From FEN-1297 sp963710735 (GTDB lineage Bacteria > Bacteroidota > Ignavibacteria > Ignavibacteriales > Ignavibacteriaceae): 64,000 bases of DNA. The notes below the pieces were generated by a model, which had not been told where the DNA came from, did not search any database, and saw only the letters and a program-made list of their open reading frames with translations. Shown piece after piece: positions 8,829 to 19,402 of this stretch; positions within the stretch are counted from its first letter, which is position 1, and every line of letters starts with the position of its first letter. The position numbers and the translations under genes were made by a program. The DNA lies in assembly GCA_963710735.1 (NCBI GenBank), contig CAVQBN010000015.1, positions 1 to 64,000 on the forward strand. The letters are read 5' to 3'.

Positions 8829-9638
8829 ATGAAAAAAATATTTTACATAACTATATTATCAACAATATTTTTATTTGTATCCTGCAATAAAAATGATTTA
8901 ACTAAAATTGATACTCAAGCGCCGTCCCCGCCAACAGGTCTGAATATTGTAAATGGTGATAATAGAGTAGATTTATCCTGGAATGCTAATCCTGAAAGAG
9001 ATGTAGCCGGTTATAATGTTTATTATGCTTACACTTATGATGGTAAATACACATTACTCAGTTCCACCGTCAATACTTATTTTACCGATTTTGGTGCGAC
9101 TAATGGAATTACCTATTATTACGCCGTTACAGCTTATGATTACAACGGCAATGAGAGTGACTTAAGCTACGATAATGCAAACGCAACTCCTAGGCCTGAA
9201 GGATATAATGAAAATATTTTTAATTACAGGCAGAATCCTAATATCTCAGGTTTTTCTTTTCTAACATACACTGTTGTGCCTTATGATGATCCATCTGCTG
9301 ACTTCTTTTTTGAAATTTATAACGGCACTAGTTATATAGACGTTAATTCAAATGCCGATATCGAAGATATGGGTGCTACTTCCGATATTTATGATATACC
9401 TTATGCTCCGAGTTACGGCTGGTCACCTACAAAAGATGCCATTGCAATCCCAGGACATACGTATGTAATATGGACCTGGGATAATTATTACGCTAAGATT
9501 AGAGTTTACAGCATAACAAACGGAAGAATGATATTTGATTGGGCATTTCAAACTGATAAAGGAAATACTCAACTTAAAATATCAAACGCACCGAATGTAA
9601 GGACTAAGTTTGATAAAAATACTGCAAGGAAGAATTGA
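8829..9638 (+). CDS. Fibronectin type III lipoprotein
   Basis: 269 residues from the ATG at 8829, chosen over the GTG nine bases upstream because it gives a clean lipoprotein signal (MKKIFYITIL ... LFVSC) with the lipobox cysteine at about residue 19. Residues about 30-120 form a fibronectin III domain (PSPPTGLNIVNGDNRVDLSWN to YYAVTAYDYNGNESD). The C-terminal 130 residues are aromatic-rich and of no recognised family. It is predicted to be membrane-anchored and extracytoplasmic. No enzyme motif is visible. It stands alone between the pyr operon and the DUF4783 gene. Confidence 0.8.
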   Translation: MKKIFYITILSTIFLFVSCNKNDLTKIDTQAPSPPTGLNIVNGDNRVDLSWNANPERDVAGYNVYYAYTYDGKYTLLSSTVNTYFTDFGATNGITYYYAVTAYDYNGNESDLSYDNANATPRPEGYNENIFNYRQNPNISGFSFLTYTVVPYDDPSADFFFEIYNGTSYIDVNSNADIEDMGATSDIYDIPYAPSYGWSPTKDAIAIPGHTYVIWTWDNYYAKIRVYSITNGRMIFDWAFQTDKGNTQLKISNAPNVRTKFDKNTARKN

Positions 9639-9734
9639 TTTAAAAGTAAATTATAGTTTGGCTAAAAATAATTAAAGTGAGTTAAAATAATAGATTTATG
9701 CTTAATTATTAATTAAATTAGTTCTACATATTAA

Positions 9735-10190
9735 ATGAAAAAGTTTTCGAAAATATTGTTTCTTTTTTTGTTGTTTGTTTTTTTTAGTATGTCAAGTTTC
9801 AGTCAAGAAACACAACAATACAAAGACACTAATAATCAGGGCAATACTATTACAGCTAGAACTGCATTTGAAAAAATTGAAGGCAGTATTTCAGCTGGCA
9901 ATGTAGAAGGTCTTTCAGGTTATTTTAGTTCTCAAATGTACTTAAGCCTGTCAAATGGAATAAGCGGTTATTACAGTTCGAACCAAGCATATTATGTGCT
10001 GCAAGATTTCTTCAAAATATATCATGTTATTGATTTCAGATTCGACAATATTAAAGATGATGAAGGCAACGTATATGCCACTGGGTTGTATAATTTTATT
10101 TTCAAGGAAAAAAGGGAATCAGCACAAGTTTATGTCTCCATCAAGCTTACTGGTAAAGAATGGAAAATAACTCAATTAACAATTAATTAA
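9735..10190 (+). CDS. DUF4783 (NTF2-like) secreted protein
   Basis: 151 residues with a signal peptide ending near SSFSQ at residue 23. The remaining domain resembles DUF4783, an NTF2-like fold common in Bacteroidota: helix TAFEKIEGSISAGNVEGLSGYFS, then YYSSNQAYYVLQDFFK and a terminal beta segment GKEWKITQLTIN. Function unknown; the NTF2-like fold usually binds a small ligand. Its stop codon overlaps the ATG of the sensor kinase by one base (TAATG), so the two are probably translated together, and the protein may feed a signal to the kinase. Confidence 0.75.
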   Translation: MKKFSKILFLFLLFVFFSMSSFSQETQQYKDTNNQGNTITARTAFEKIEGSISAGNVEGLSGYFSSQMYLSLSNGISGYYSSNQAYYVLQDFFKIYHVIDFRFDNIKDDEGNVYATGLYNFIFKEKRESAQVYVSIKLTGKEWKITQLTIN

Positions 10191-13100
10191 TGTTTTCAAA
10201 AATATTGAAAAAACTGAAAGGCGATAGGAAATATTTTGCTATCGTCTTTTTTATTTTACTCTTAATTTTTTTATCGGGTATAATAACCCCGATTTGGGTG
10301 CAGTACGAAGAAAACAATTGGAATAATGAGCTATCTGAACGAATATTAAATATTCAGAATTCAGTAACTTCTCTTTTAAAAGCAGGGAGAACGATCTTCA
10401 ATCAACTGCGGTGGTTTTAAAAAACAGGCTTAGGAAAGTATTAAATCCCAGAAACAGTTCTTATGGCTCCCTAATAAAAGTAGTGAATAATGAAGACTTT
10501 GAAGGATATTCTGTTGAAGTATTAGCTCCGAATGGAAGATTAATTGCATGGAGTCCGAAAATCGCAATTCCACAAAATGATATTTTACCGTTAGCTTTTC
10601 CTGCCGGTCAAATTCATTTTTACAACTCACCATTGATTACTTATTTAACCGTTTCCGATACAGTGCGTTCTGAGAATGATATATTTTATTATGTTATTAG
10701 TATCCCTTTTGAAAAGCATTATTCACTTCAGAATTCTTATTTCGAAGAAGTTAATTTTACAAAAGAAATTTCTGATATGTTTCTCACTCAGTTCGAGGTT
10801 TCGTATACTCCTTTTGCAGAACAATCCAGAGACGGTAGAAAATATTCTTTTGAACTTTTAAATGAGAAAGGGAGCAAAATAGGATTGATAACATTCTTCA
10901 AACCTACCTTGAATGTTGCGATCGATTCTATTTATAAGACTATATCCGAAGTTCAGGCGGTTTTAGCATTCTTAGCATATTTCCTTATTGCATTTGGTTT
11001 TAAAAAAGAATTTACAGCGCTAAAAAGGAAGACATTAAAATTTGCAGTCTTTGCTCTGTACTGCATTTTATTTCGACTTCTTTTATACTACATTGGATTA
11101 CCATCAAATTTTGTTCAAGGCGCATTAGTTGATCCCGCATATTTTTCATCGACTTTCGGGTATGGAATTGTTAAGTCCCCCATTGAATTTTTTGTAACTG
11201 CAATTTTTGTTTTGATAATATCTATTAAAGGTTTCCAATATTTAATTAATTATGTGCATGAATCTTCTGAAAAGAAATCAAAAAATATAGCTCTATTTGC
11301 AATTCTATTTTTACCAGTAACATTTTTATTTTTGCTAACTCTTAGGGGATTTGGTGCCTCTGTTAAAAGCATTATTTTTGATTCAACTTTAAGGTATTTT
11401 AAAGAACCAAATTTAATACCGAATCTACCCGCATTAGTAATGAATTTGAATTTATTGATGCTCGGAATGTCTGTGCTTTTATTTTTGTGCGGATTAATTT
11501 TACTTCTGATTTCTTTCTTGCCGAAAGAGAATAATAAAAGGCTAAAATTTATCTTTATCGGTTTATTTGTCGGCTTTCAAATTATCGGACTGTTATTTAT
11601 TCATTTCCAAAATGAATCTTTAATTACGCCGGTTTTAAGTATTATATTCATCAGTCTAATATTTATACTCATATACCAAATTTATTTCGGTAAAATAAAG
11701 AGCGAATTCAATTACGTTTATATCTCTTTAATAGCTTCGGTAATATCAATTTCGCTTTTAAACTATTTTAACCTTCAGCTTGAAAAAGAATCACTTAAAA
11801 CAACTGCTTTGGAAATTAATAGGCCAAATGATAATCTTCTGCAATTTCTTTTGAACGAAACATTGCAAAATGCAGCCGAGAACACTGAAGTTATTACAAA
11901 TTTTTATAATTATAACTCGAATTATGAAGCTGAAGCTTTTAAATTATGGGCTAACAGCTCTTTGCAAAGAGAATCGTTAAACTCGTCCGTCAGAATATGG
12001 GATAAAAACCAGGATAAGATTGGAGAATTTAACGCCGGTATTGAGTTGGGGAATAAAATGCTAAAACAATTTGCCAATTATTCCGGAGAAAAACCAAAGG
12101 TTATTGAAACATTTCAACTTAATGACTCGTCCGAGAAAGTATTTACTGGTATAGTTCCGATTTTTGATAGAGGAATAAAGCTTGGTTATGTTTCTGCTTC
12201 GATTGGATTTGACATCCAAAATCTAGGTTCCAACAATATTCCGGATTTTCTAGAATCGAAAAAGAATATTATCAACTCTGTCCTTGATATAAGACGGTTA
12301 AAAATATTCGAGTTTTCTGATTCGAAACTTACTCATGTTTATGGAGATATTTATCCGTCAAGGGATCAAATAAAACCAATTCTACAAACAAAATTTTCAC
12401 AAGATAATGAAGCCTGGACCGAATTATCATTGAACGGTGTAAGTTATTATACATACTTATTGAAATCATTTCAAGATAACATACCTGTAATTACTGCAGT
12501 TTTAACCAGGGAAAAACGGCTGACTTGGGACCTATTCAATTTCTTTAAGATTTTTCTGGTGTACAGCATTTTTATTGTTTCTCTTATGTTAATTTTACTG
12601 GTATATAAGTTCAAACAATTAAAGTATAGTTTTCGACTTCAATTGTTAATTGCATTTTTATTAGTTTCAATAATTCCGATTGTCATACTTGCTGTTTATA
12701 ATAGGCAGATTGTGCAGCAGAGAAGTCAGACGGCAATTTTTAATGAGCTTAATGAACGTGCGAATTATGTTGAACGTGGAATTCGCGAGGAATTAAAAGA
12801 GTCAGGTTATCACGATTTTACAAAAGCATTTAATAATGTTGGAAGGGACCTGGGAATTTCGTTTGCTATTTATGAGGGGACAAATCAGATTTATAATTCA
12901 AAAGAGCAATATTATGATATCGGTCTATTTACTGATAAACTAAATCCTGAAATTTATTATGAAGTTAATTATTTAAGCTATAGAGAATATTTAACAGAAG
13001 ATAAAATCGATAATTTTTATTATGATTCATTTTACAAGAAAATTACAATTGAAAACAGGCCTCTCATCATTGGTGTAAATGATGCATTCAATAAAGTAAG

Positions 13101-14052
13101 ATTGTCTTTTTCGGTACTTAACATTGATGTTTTCTTATTCGGAGTATTTTCTCTAACCACTCTAATGATGATAATTCTTAGTGCTTTACTTGCAAATAGA
13201 ATTTCTCTACCGATAAGGAAATTAACTAAGGCAACAGAAGCCGTAGCACAGGGTGATTTGAATGTTGAATTAAAGAATAGCGCAAAAGGAGAATTAAAAG
13301 ATTTACTTAGCGGATTTAATTCCATGACTAAAGAATTGCAAAAAAATCAGAATGAGTTAGCGGAACTAGAAAGAGAAAATGCATGGAAAGAAATGGCAAA
13401 ACAGGTTGCTCACGAAATTAAAAACCCTTTAACTCCCATGAAACTTGCTGTACAACAATTAATTGTCTCTTATAAGGATAAGAATAAAAATTTCGATTCA
13501 ATTTTTGAAAAAGTATCGGCTACTATATTGAATCAAATAGAAAGTCTAAATTTAATTGCTTCTGAATTTTCCAGGTTTGCAAGAATGCCGAATTTTAAGC
13601 TGGAAGAAATAGATTTATTAAAAAGTATAAATGAAACAGTGAATCTCTTTGTGGATGAACAAATTAAAATTGAAATCAAAACTGATTTGATGGAAGCAAA
13701 TATTGAAGCAGATGAGTCTCAAATAAGAAGGCTTTTTATTAATCTTATCAGGAATTCAATTCAAGCCGAAGCAAAAAGAGTTGGAATTGAAGTGTTTTCG
13801 GAAAATAGCAATTATCAAATTAATTTTAAGGATAATGGGAAAGGAATTCCCGACGATATAAAAGATAAAATTTTCGAGTCTAATTTTACTACTAAATCAA
13901 AAGGAATGGGAATCGGATTAAAACTTGCTAAAAGATTCATCGAAGGAATAAACGGATCAATATCACTTTCTGATGACTTCAAAACCGGTGCTGAATTTAA
14001 AATATTAATTCCAAAATTAAACAAACCTACTAAAGAAAAATTCCAGGTATAA
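10190..14052 (+). CDS. Large membrane sensor histidine kinase (one frameshift)
   Basis: About 1,287 residues once one missing A near 10380 is restored; as written it breaks after 76 codons and resumes in another frame. There is one membrane segment at about residues 15-38, an extracytoplasmic stretch, a bundle of several membrane helices (about 240-510), a second sensor stretch, and two more helices bracketing another sensor segment. HAMP follows at about 1000-1055. The phosphoacceptor motif QVAHEIKNPLTP is near residue 1077, and the ATPase domain has NLIRNSIQAEAKR, DNGKGIP and GMGIGL. The layout recalls NtrY-type kinases, though much longer. No response regulator is adjacent. It overlaps the upstream DUF4783 gene and the downstream helicase gene by one base each. 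Confidence 0.88.
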
Positions 14053-17000
14053 TGGCTTATTTAACACCGCATCAAGAAAAAGCCTTAAATTATAAAAATC
14101 ATATCTCGCTAACGGCTAACGCTGGATCCGGGAAAACCTTTGTGCTCTCTAAAAGATTCTTAAAAATTATTACTGAAGAAAATATTTCACTTAGAAATAT
14201 TGCCGCAATAACATTTACTGATAAAGCCGCAAGTGAGCTGTATAAAAAAATTGCTATTCAAATTGAGGAAGAAATCAAAGCCACTTCTGATGAAAAGGAA
14301 ATAAGAAAGCTAGAGAGTATACGCAGGCAGTTAGTTTCTGCTAATATTTCGACAATACATTCTTTTTGTATCGATATTCTGCGCGAACATCCAGTTGAGG
14401 CAGAGCTTGACGCAAATTTTTCTCCTGTTGATGAAAGTACTTCCGAAGAATTAATTGAACTTTCTGTGGAAGAAATGATTAAGGATTCATTGAAGAATAA
14501 AAGTGACGAAGATAAATTAAAAAATTTAATTAGGATATATTCTTCAAAAAATCTTCTGGCAAAAGAACTAATTACATTGGTTAAGAATCGTAAAAATGTG
14601 TTGACGGTTGCGGATAAAATATATTCTAAACCGGAAGCTGAAATAGCATTATTCTTCCATCAATCATTTTTAAGCTATTTCGAAAAAATATTTCAAGTAA
14701 AAATTGATGCAGCTATTTCTTCGCTAAATAAAATTAATGAAGTCGTATTTGAAGTAAATAATAATAACCAATATGCTGTCGAAATCCGGAGTTTAATTAA
14801 TAGATTAAGTACAGAATCTGATAATGAAAATATTATAAAGATTTTGCTGGACACTAAAAATCAGGCGCTGACAAAAGATAATAAAGTAAAAAGCAGAGGT
14901 TATCTTAAGAGTGATTTGAGAGGTGGCCTGCAAAAAGAAATTGATCTGACAGAACAATTCTTTGAAGGCTTTTCAAAACTGGATTATCAGGATAACTTTC
15001 CCGAGGTGGAAAATGAACTGGCCCGTTTCGGCAAGGATATTATTTATTTCTTCAGTAAGGCGATTGAAATATATGGTAAAAAGAAAAAGGACAATGGTTA
15101 TTTGGATTATGAGGATATTCTACTTCACACTAAAAATATTTTAGAGCTGGAAAATGTAAGAAAAGATTTATCGGAAAAATATAAATATATAATGATTGAT
15201 GAATATCAGGATACTAATGAAATTCAGTATAATATCTTCTTACCGATTTTAGAAAAACTAAAAACCGGAAATTTATTTGTAGTAGGAGACGAGAAACAAA
15301 GTATCTATATGTTCCGAGATGCTGAACTTGAAGTATTTGATGTTACAAAAAACGATATCAAATCTGCTTCCGGCCCTGAATATCTTCTAACTCTGCCGGA
15401 TAGTTTTAGAATGGCGCCTGCTGTATGTCTTTTTGCAAATCTGCTTTTTAAGAAATTATTTGCAGAACCGAATTTACTTTTTAATGAAGTTGAACATTCT
15501 GACTTAGTTTGCGCACGCACCGACGATAATCCAGGTAAAATAGAAATCTTATTAACTAAAAATAATAATGAAATCGAATCTGTAGAAAAAAATACTAACA
15601 TTTTTAACTTCGAAGCCGAAATAGTTGCCAAAAGAATTCTGAAATTAATTTATTCTGATAATGTACAAGGAAAAATAATATGGAATGATATTGCTGTTTT
15701 ATGCAGGAAAAGGAAATATTTTAATGAATTGGAAAAAACTTTTGTAAAATATAATATCCCTTTTGTTATTTTAGGAGGAAAGGGATTTTATCAAAAACAA
15801 ACTGTTTACGATATTTATAATTACTTTTCATTTTTAGCGGATAAACAAAATGATACGGCATTAATCGGAATCTTACGATCTACATTTTTTTCTATGTCAG
15901 ATTCGCAAATTTTCGAAATATCCTTAAAACCCGGAAAAAATTATTGGGAAAAGTTGCAGCATTATATTGAGGAGAATAATGAGTTCAAAAATATTGCGTT
16001 GGTGTTGAAAGAAAATTTGTCGCTCGCACAGAACTACGATATAACTGCACTTCTGAGGAAAATATTAAATGAAACGGATTTGTTAGCTGTTTTAGCATCA
16101 AAGCAAAATGGCAATCAGGAATTAGCCAATGTTGAAAAGCTTATTAAGTTGACTATCAATTATTTCACTCAAGGTTTTAAAACCCTTTACGATTATGTTA
16201 ATTTTTTAAGAGATTCGATAGAACAATTTGAAGATGAAGCACAGGCAGCTGTTGCAGATGAATCTAATTCTGTAAAAATTATGACCTTTCATCAATCAAA
16301 AGGATTGGAGTTTGATAACGTTTTTCTTTACGGCTGCAATGAATCGATAAAGAAAGAATCAATTAGGTCAAAATCTATAAACGTAAATAAAAAATTCGGT
16401 CTCCTGACAAAAATTCCTCTCAATTCAAACTATTCATCAGAATATAGCTCAGCGCCTATTATCGGTATTAGTAATCTGATTTCCGAAAAGAAAAATATTG
16501 CAGAGTTTAAGAGGTTGTTTTACGTAGGAGTAACAAGAGCTAAAAATAATTTATTTATATCAGCAGCGTTGAATAAAGATGATGAGTCTAATACAAATTC
16601 TTTTCTGGCTCTTTTACAAAAGAGCTTTGGAGTTGATTTAAACTCTCAATCATTTAATATAAAATCTGATCTAAAATTTTTGCTTTTTCAGGATAATAAA
16701 TACGGCACTGTTGAAAAGGAAGTAAGCACAGAAATAAAAATCCTTAATACTATTGAATATAGTTCTCAATATCAGAATGAGGGTGAAAAAGTTCATGTTA
16801 AAAAACTGTATAAAATTGGAAAAATTAAAGATAATCCGAAAGGTGAAATAATATCGGCGACAAAAATTTCCGTCTATAAACAGTGTCCGCTAAAATATTA
16901 CTTAACTTATGATCTTGGTTATACTCCGTTCTTTCAAAAATATAAAAAATGGACAATGCAGACCAACTTGCAAAAACGATATGAATTTAATGAAAGAGAG

Positions 17001-17684
17001 GATGAAGCATTATTCGATTTTCATGAATTAACTGACTATAAAATTATTAAGGAATTTTCGGATGTAAAAGGAAGAGTAATCCACTCGGTGCTTCAAAAAG
17101 AAATAAATCAGAATCAATTAGAAAGCTTTATAGAAGAATCAATTATTAATGAACTAAGTTCTTTCATAGTTGACGAGAAACAAAAAACCGTACTAAAAAA
17201 TGATGTCCTTGCGGATTTAATAAATTTTTATGCTTCCAAAGAATACTCGGATTTAAAGAATTATAAAAATTATTATAATGAATATGAGGTGTATTCTAAA
17301 GAGAATGATTATTTCTTATACGGCATAATTGATAAATTAATTATAGAGGACAACAAAGCAATTATTGTTGATTATAAAACCGATTTGGTTGCTGAAGAAG
17401 AATTGGAGGAAAAATCAAAAAGTTACTTCAACCAGTTACGTTTTTATTCCTATATTGTAAACCGGTTATTTGATGATATTACTTCTTATGAGCTGAGATT
17501 AATATTTATTAAACTGCCTCAGCACCCGCAAGTTGTTAAAATAAACATTAGAGATTTTGAATTATTTAAGCAAGAAATTGAATCAATTGTTAACAATATG
17601 CGGAATCAAAATTATATTAAAAAGTTGCAGCATTGCCCGGATTGTTATTATTCAATTGGCAATAATAGGTGTATTAAAAATTAA
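14052..17684 (+). CDS. UvrD-type helicase with C-terminal RecB-family nuclease (AddA-like)
   Basis: 1,210 residues. Superfamily 1 helicase motifs occur in order: Walker A ANAGSGKT (residues 18-30), DEYQDTN (about 378), GDEKQSIYMFRDAE, DSFRM, FHQSKGLEFDNVFL and YVGVTRAKNN. The C-terminal 270 residues form a PD-(D/E)XK nuclease with IVDYKTD near residue 1104. A cysteine at about 942 (YKQCPLKYY) and a terminal C-x2-C-x8-C (CPDC ... RC, about 1195-1207) resemble the four-cysteine iron-sulfur staple known in AddB and Cas4. Expected role: resection or repair of double-strand DNA ends. No addB/rexB partner lies next to it; instead it overlaps a sensor kinase gene by one base. Confidence 0.85.
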   Translation: MAYLTPHQEKALNYKNHISLTANAGSGKTFVLSKRFLKIITEENISLRNIAAITFTDKAASELYKKIAIQIEEEIKATSDEKEIRKLESIRRQLVSANISTIHSFCIDILREHPVEAELDANFSPVDESTSEELIELSVEEMIKDSLKNKSDEDKLKNLIRIYSSKNLLAKELITLVKNRKNVLTVADKIYSKPEAEIALFFHQSFLSYFEKIFQVKIDAAISSLNKINEVVFEVNNNNQYAVEIRSLINRLSTESDNENIIKILLDTKNQALTKDNKVKSRGYLKSDLRGGLQKEIDLTEQFFEGFSKLDYQDNFPEVENELARFGKDIIYFFSKAIEIYGKKKKDNGYLDYEDILLHTKNILELENVRKDLSEKYKYIMIDEYQDTNEIQYNIFLPILEKLKTGNLFVVGDEKQSIYMFRDAELEVFDVTKNDIKSASGPEYLLTLPDSFRMAPAVCLFANLLFKKLFAEPNLLFNEVEHSDLVCARTDDNPGKIEILLTKNNNEIESVEKNTNIFNFEAEIVAKRILKLIYSDNVQGKIIWNDIAVLCRKRKYFNELEKTFVKYNIPFVILGGKGFYQKQTVYDIYNYFSFLADKQNDTALIGILRSTFFSMSDSQIFEISLKPGKNYWEKLQHYIEENNEFKNIALVLKENLSLAQNYDITALLRKILNETDLLAVLASKQNGNQELANVEKLIKLTINYFTQGFKTLYDYVNFLRDSIEQFEDEAQAAVADESNSVKIMTFHQSKGLEFDNVFLYGCNESIKKESIRSKSINVNKKFGLLTKIPLNSNYSSEYSSAPIIGISNLISEKKNIAEFKRLFYVGVTRAKNNLFISAALNKDDESNTNSFLALLQKSFGVDLNSQSFNIKSDLKFLLFQDNKYGTVEKEVSTEIKILNTIEYSSQYQNEGEKVHVKKLYKIGKIKDNPKGEIISATKISVYKQCPLKYYLTYDLGYTPFFQKYKKWTMQTNLQKRYEFNEREDEALFDFHELTDYKIIKEFSDVKGRVIHSVLQKEINQNQLESFIEESIINELSSFIVDEKQKTVLKNDVLADLINFYASKEYSDLKNYKNYYNEYEVYSKENDYFLYGIIDKLIIEDNKAIIVDYKTDLVAEEELEEKSKSYFNQLRFYSYIVNRLFDDITSYELRLIFIKLPQHPQVVKINIRDFELFKQEIESIVNNMRNQNYIKKLQHCPDCYYSIGNNRCIKN

Positions 17685-17868
17685 AATAAAAAGTTTTAGG
17701 AATTTCATTGCAATATTAATGCAGTCCTTTTATCTTTTAGAAGTTAATAATGAAAAATATTGTTCATTGTTGATGGGATAAATCAAAAATAATTTGAAAT
17801 AATTTTAAATGAAATTTTAATATAAATTGTTATGATTTATCGTATGTTACTTTCGTAATTATTTATAT

Positions 17869-18345
17869 GTGAGTTATGTTATGCGAAAATTTGTTCTGCA
17901 AGTAAGAGACCTAGATTTAATTGAAGATGAACTTAAAAGCAATCCTGCCGGAGTGTTTGCTTTAGGATTAGAAGATGAAAAAGTTGCACAGGTTGCAACT
18001 ACATTCCTTTATTTAGATAAAAACATTTACATTTTTTTTAATGAAGAAGATGAATTTTATGACAGCATTCAGTTTGATGCCGGAGTTACTTTTACAATAT
18101 TGAGGTATGGTAATACCAATAAATCAAAAAATGTAGATTTTGATCCGACTTACAATTTATTTTCAATTTCAATTAAAGGGATTGTTAAAAAGGTTGAAGA
18201 GCTAAAGTTAATTGAAGATCTTAGGAAGAATTATATCAATAAATATCAAAAATCAAATGAGGGTAAAATTGATTATTCAATTCTGTCTAAGGTAATATTA
18301 ATTGATACTGAAGAAATTCAAGCCGTTGAAGAAACAGGTGGATAG
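17869..18345 (+). CDS. Putative split-barrel (PNPOx-like) flavin-binding protein
   Basis: 158 residues from GTG; an ATG at 17881 (MRKFVLQVRD) is an equally good start, and neither has a clear ribosome-binding site. The first half (GVFALGLEDEKVAQVATTFLYLDKNIYIFF) resembles the opening strands of pyridoxamine-phosphate-oxidase-like split barrels, which bind FMN, F420 or haem. I cannot see a decisive cofactor motif. No signal peptide. Its end abuts the amidase gene. The family call is tentative. Confidence 0.5.
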   Translation: MSYVMRKFVLQVRDLDLIEDELKSNPAGVFALGLEDEKVAQVATTFLYLDKNIYIFFNEEDEFYDSIQFDAGVTFTILRYGNTNKSKNVDFDPTYNLFSISIKGIVKKVEELKLIEDLRKNYINKYQKSNEGKIDYSILSKVILIDTEEIQAVEETGG

Positions 18346-18346
18346 C

Positions 18347-19381
18347 TTGAAATTCTTTATAGCTCTATTACTTACCTCATTGATTTTAGCCGGTTGTTCT
18401 GCAAGCAAAAACTATTTTTATGTAACACCCTATGCACTTCGAACACCGGAAAATAAAGCAAAATTTTACGATGAATACAGTCGTTTTATTGCCGGGAAAA
18501 AATTCTTTATAGATCCCGGACATGGAGGGGAAGATAGGCGCAATAAAGGATATGAAGGTTTAGCAGTCGAAGCGGATCTGAATCTGAATGTTGCATTAGC
18601 TTTGAAAAACTTTTTAACTGAGGCCGGTGCCGAAGTAGTCATGTCTCGTGAATCTGACTCTACTGTCATGTTAAAAGACCGATCAACATTAGCTAATAAC
18701 AGCGGGGCTGATCTGTTTATTAGTATACATCATAATGCACCTGGAATTTCGGGAGACTATTCAACCGATTTCACTTCTACATTTTACCATGCAAATAAAG
18801 GTGATTATGAATATGAGCCTTGTAATCATGATATAGCTAAATATATACAAAGGGATTTGGCGTATGCAATGCGTAACTCTGGCGGCTTAGGTTCTTTTGA
18901 TGGAACTTACTCGGATTATGATATTTATCCTGGGATGGGATTTTCGGTATTAAGATTAACAAAGTTACCGGCCGTTTTGGTAGAATGTAGTTTTAATACT
19001 AGCTATTTTGAAGCGAAGCGTTTAGTTCAAAAAGAGTTTAACCGGATTGAAGCCTGGGGAATTTTCCAGGGACTATGCAAATATTTTAGTGAAGGTGTTC
19101 CTAAAATAATATCTTTAACTCAAGACTCAACTTTTGATCACGGGAATATAAATCTTTCCTTTCAGTTGATTGATTCTACTGGAATAGATTCGGAATCAGT
19201 GGCTGTTAGTTTAGATACTAACTTAATCTCAGGAAATTCTTTAAATACTAAATCCGGTATTCTTAATGTAAATCTTCAGGATATTAAAAGCGGGGAACAT
19301 ATTATAAAAGTTGTTGTAGCGAATAAAAATGGAAATCATTCATTTCCATTCTATAAAAAGATAAATGTCATAACAGAATAA
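18347..19381 (+). CDS. N-acetylmuramoyl-L-alanine amidase, lipoprotein
   Basis: 344 residues from the TTG at 18347, preferred because AGGTGG lies just upstream and the product then starts with a lipoprotein signal (MKFFIALLLTSLILAGC). Amidase_3 catalytic domain: zinc ligands in DPGHGG (about residue 55), Glu in AVEADLN, His in ISIHHNA, and the catalytic Glu in VLVECSF. It cuts the amide between MurNAc and the stem peptide, during cell separation or wall turnover, from the inner face of the outer membrane. A beta-rich C-terminal domain of about 90 residues follows. The start overlaps the end of the preceding gene's region with no gap. Confidence 0.92.
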   Translation: MKFFIALLLTSLILAGCSASKNYFYVTPYALRTPENKAKFYDEYSRFIAGKKFFIDPGHGGEDRRNKGYEGLAVEADLNLNVALALKNFLTEAGAEVVMSRESDSTVMLKDRSTLANNSGADLFISIHHNAPGISGDYSTDFTSTFYHANKGDYEYEPCNHDIAKYIQRDLAYAMRNSGGLGSFDGTYSDYDIYPGMGFSVLRLTKLPAVLVECSFNTSYFEAKRLVQKEFNRIEAWGIFQGLCKYFSEGVPKIISLTQDSTFDHGNINLSFQLIDSTGIDSESVAVSLDTNLISGNSLNTKSGILNVNLQDIKSGEHIIKVVVANKNGNHSFPFYKKINVITE

Positions 19382-19402
19382 TCTTAAAAACGGAGCTGCC
19401 TA

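Noticed and set aside
17557..17781. 74-codon open frame overlapping the helicase end
   Set aside because: Overlaps conserved helicase codons in another frame; no ribosome-binding site; no known homology.
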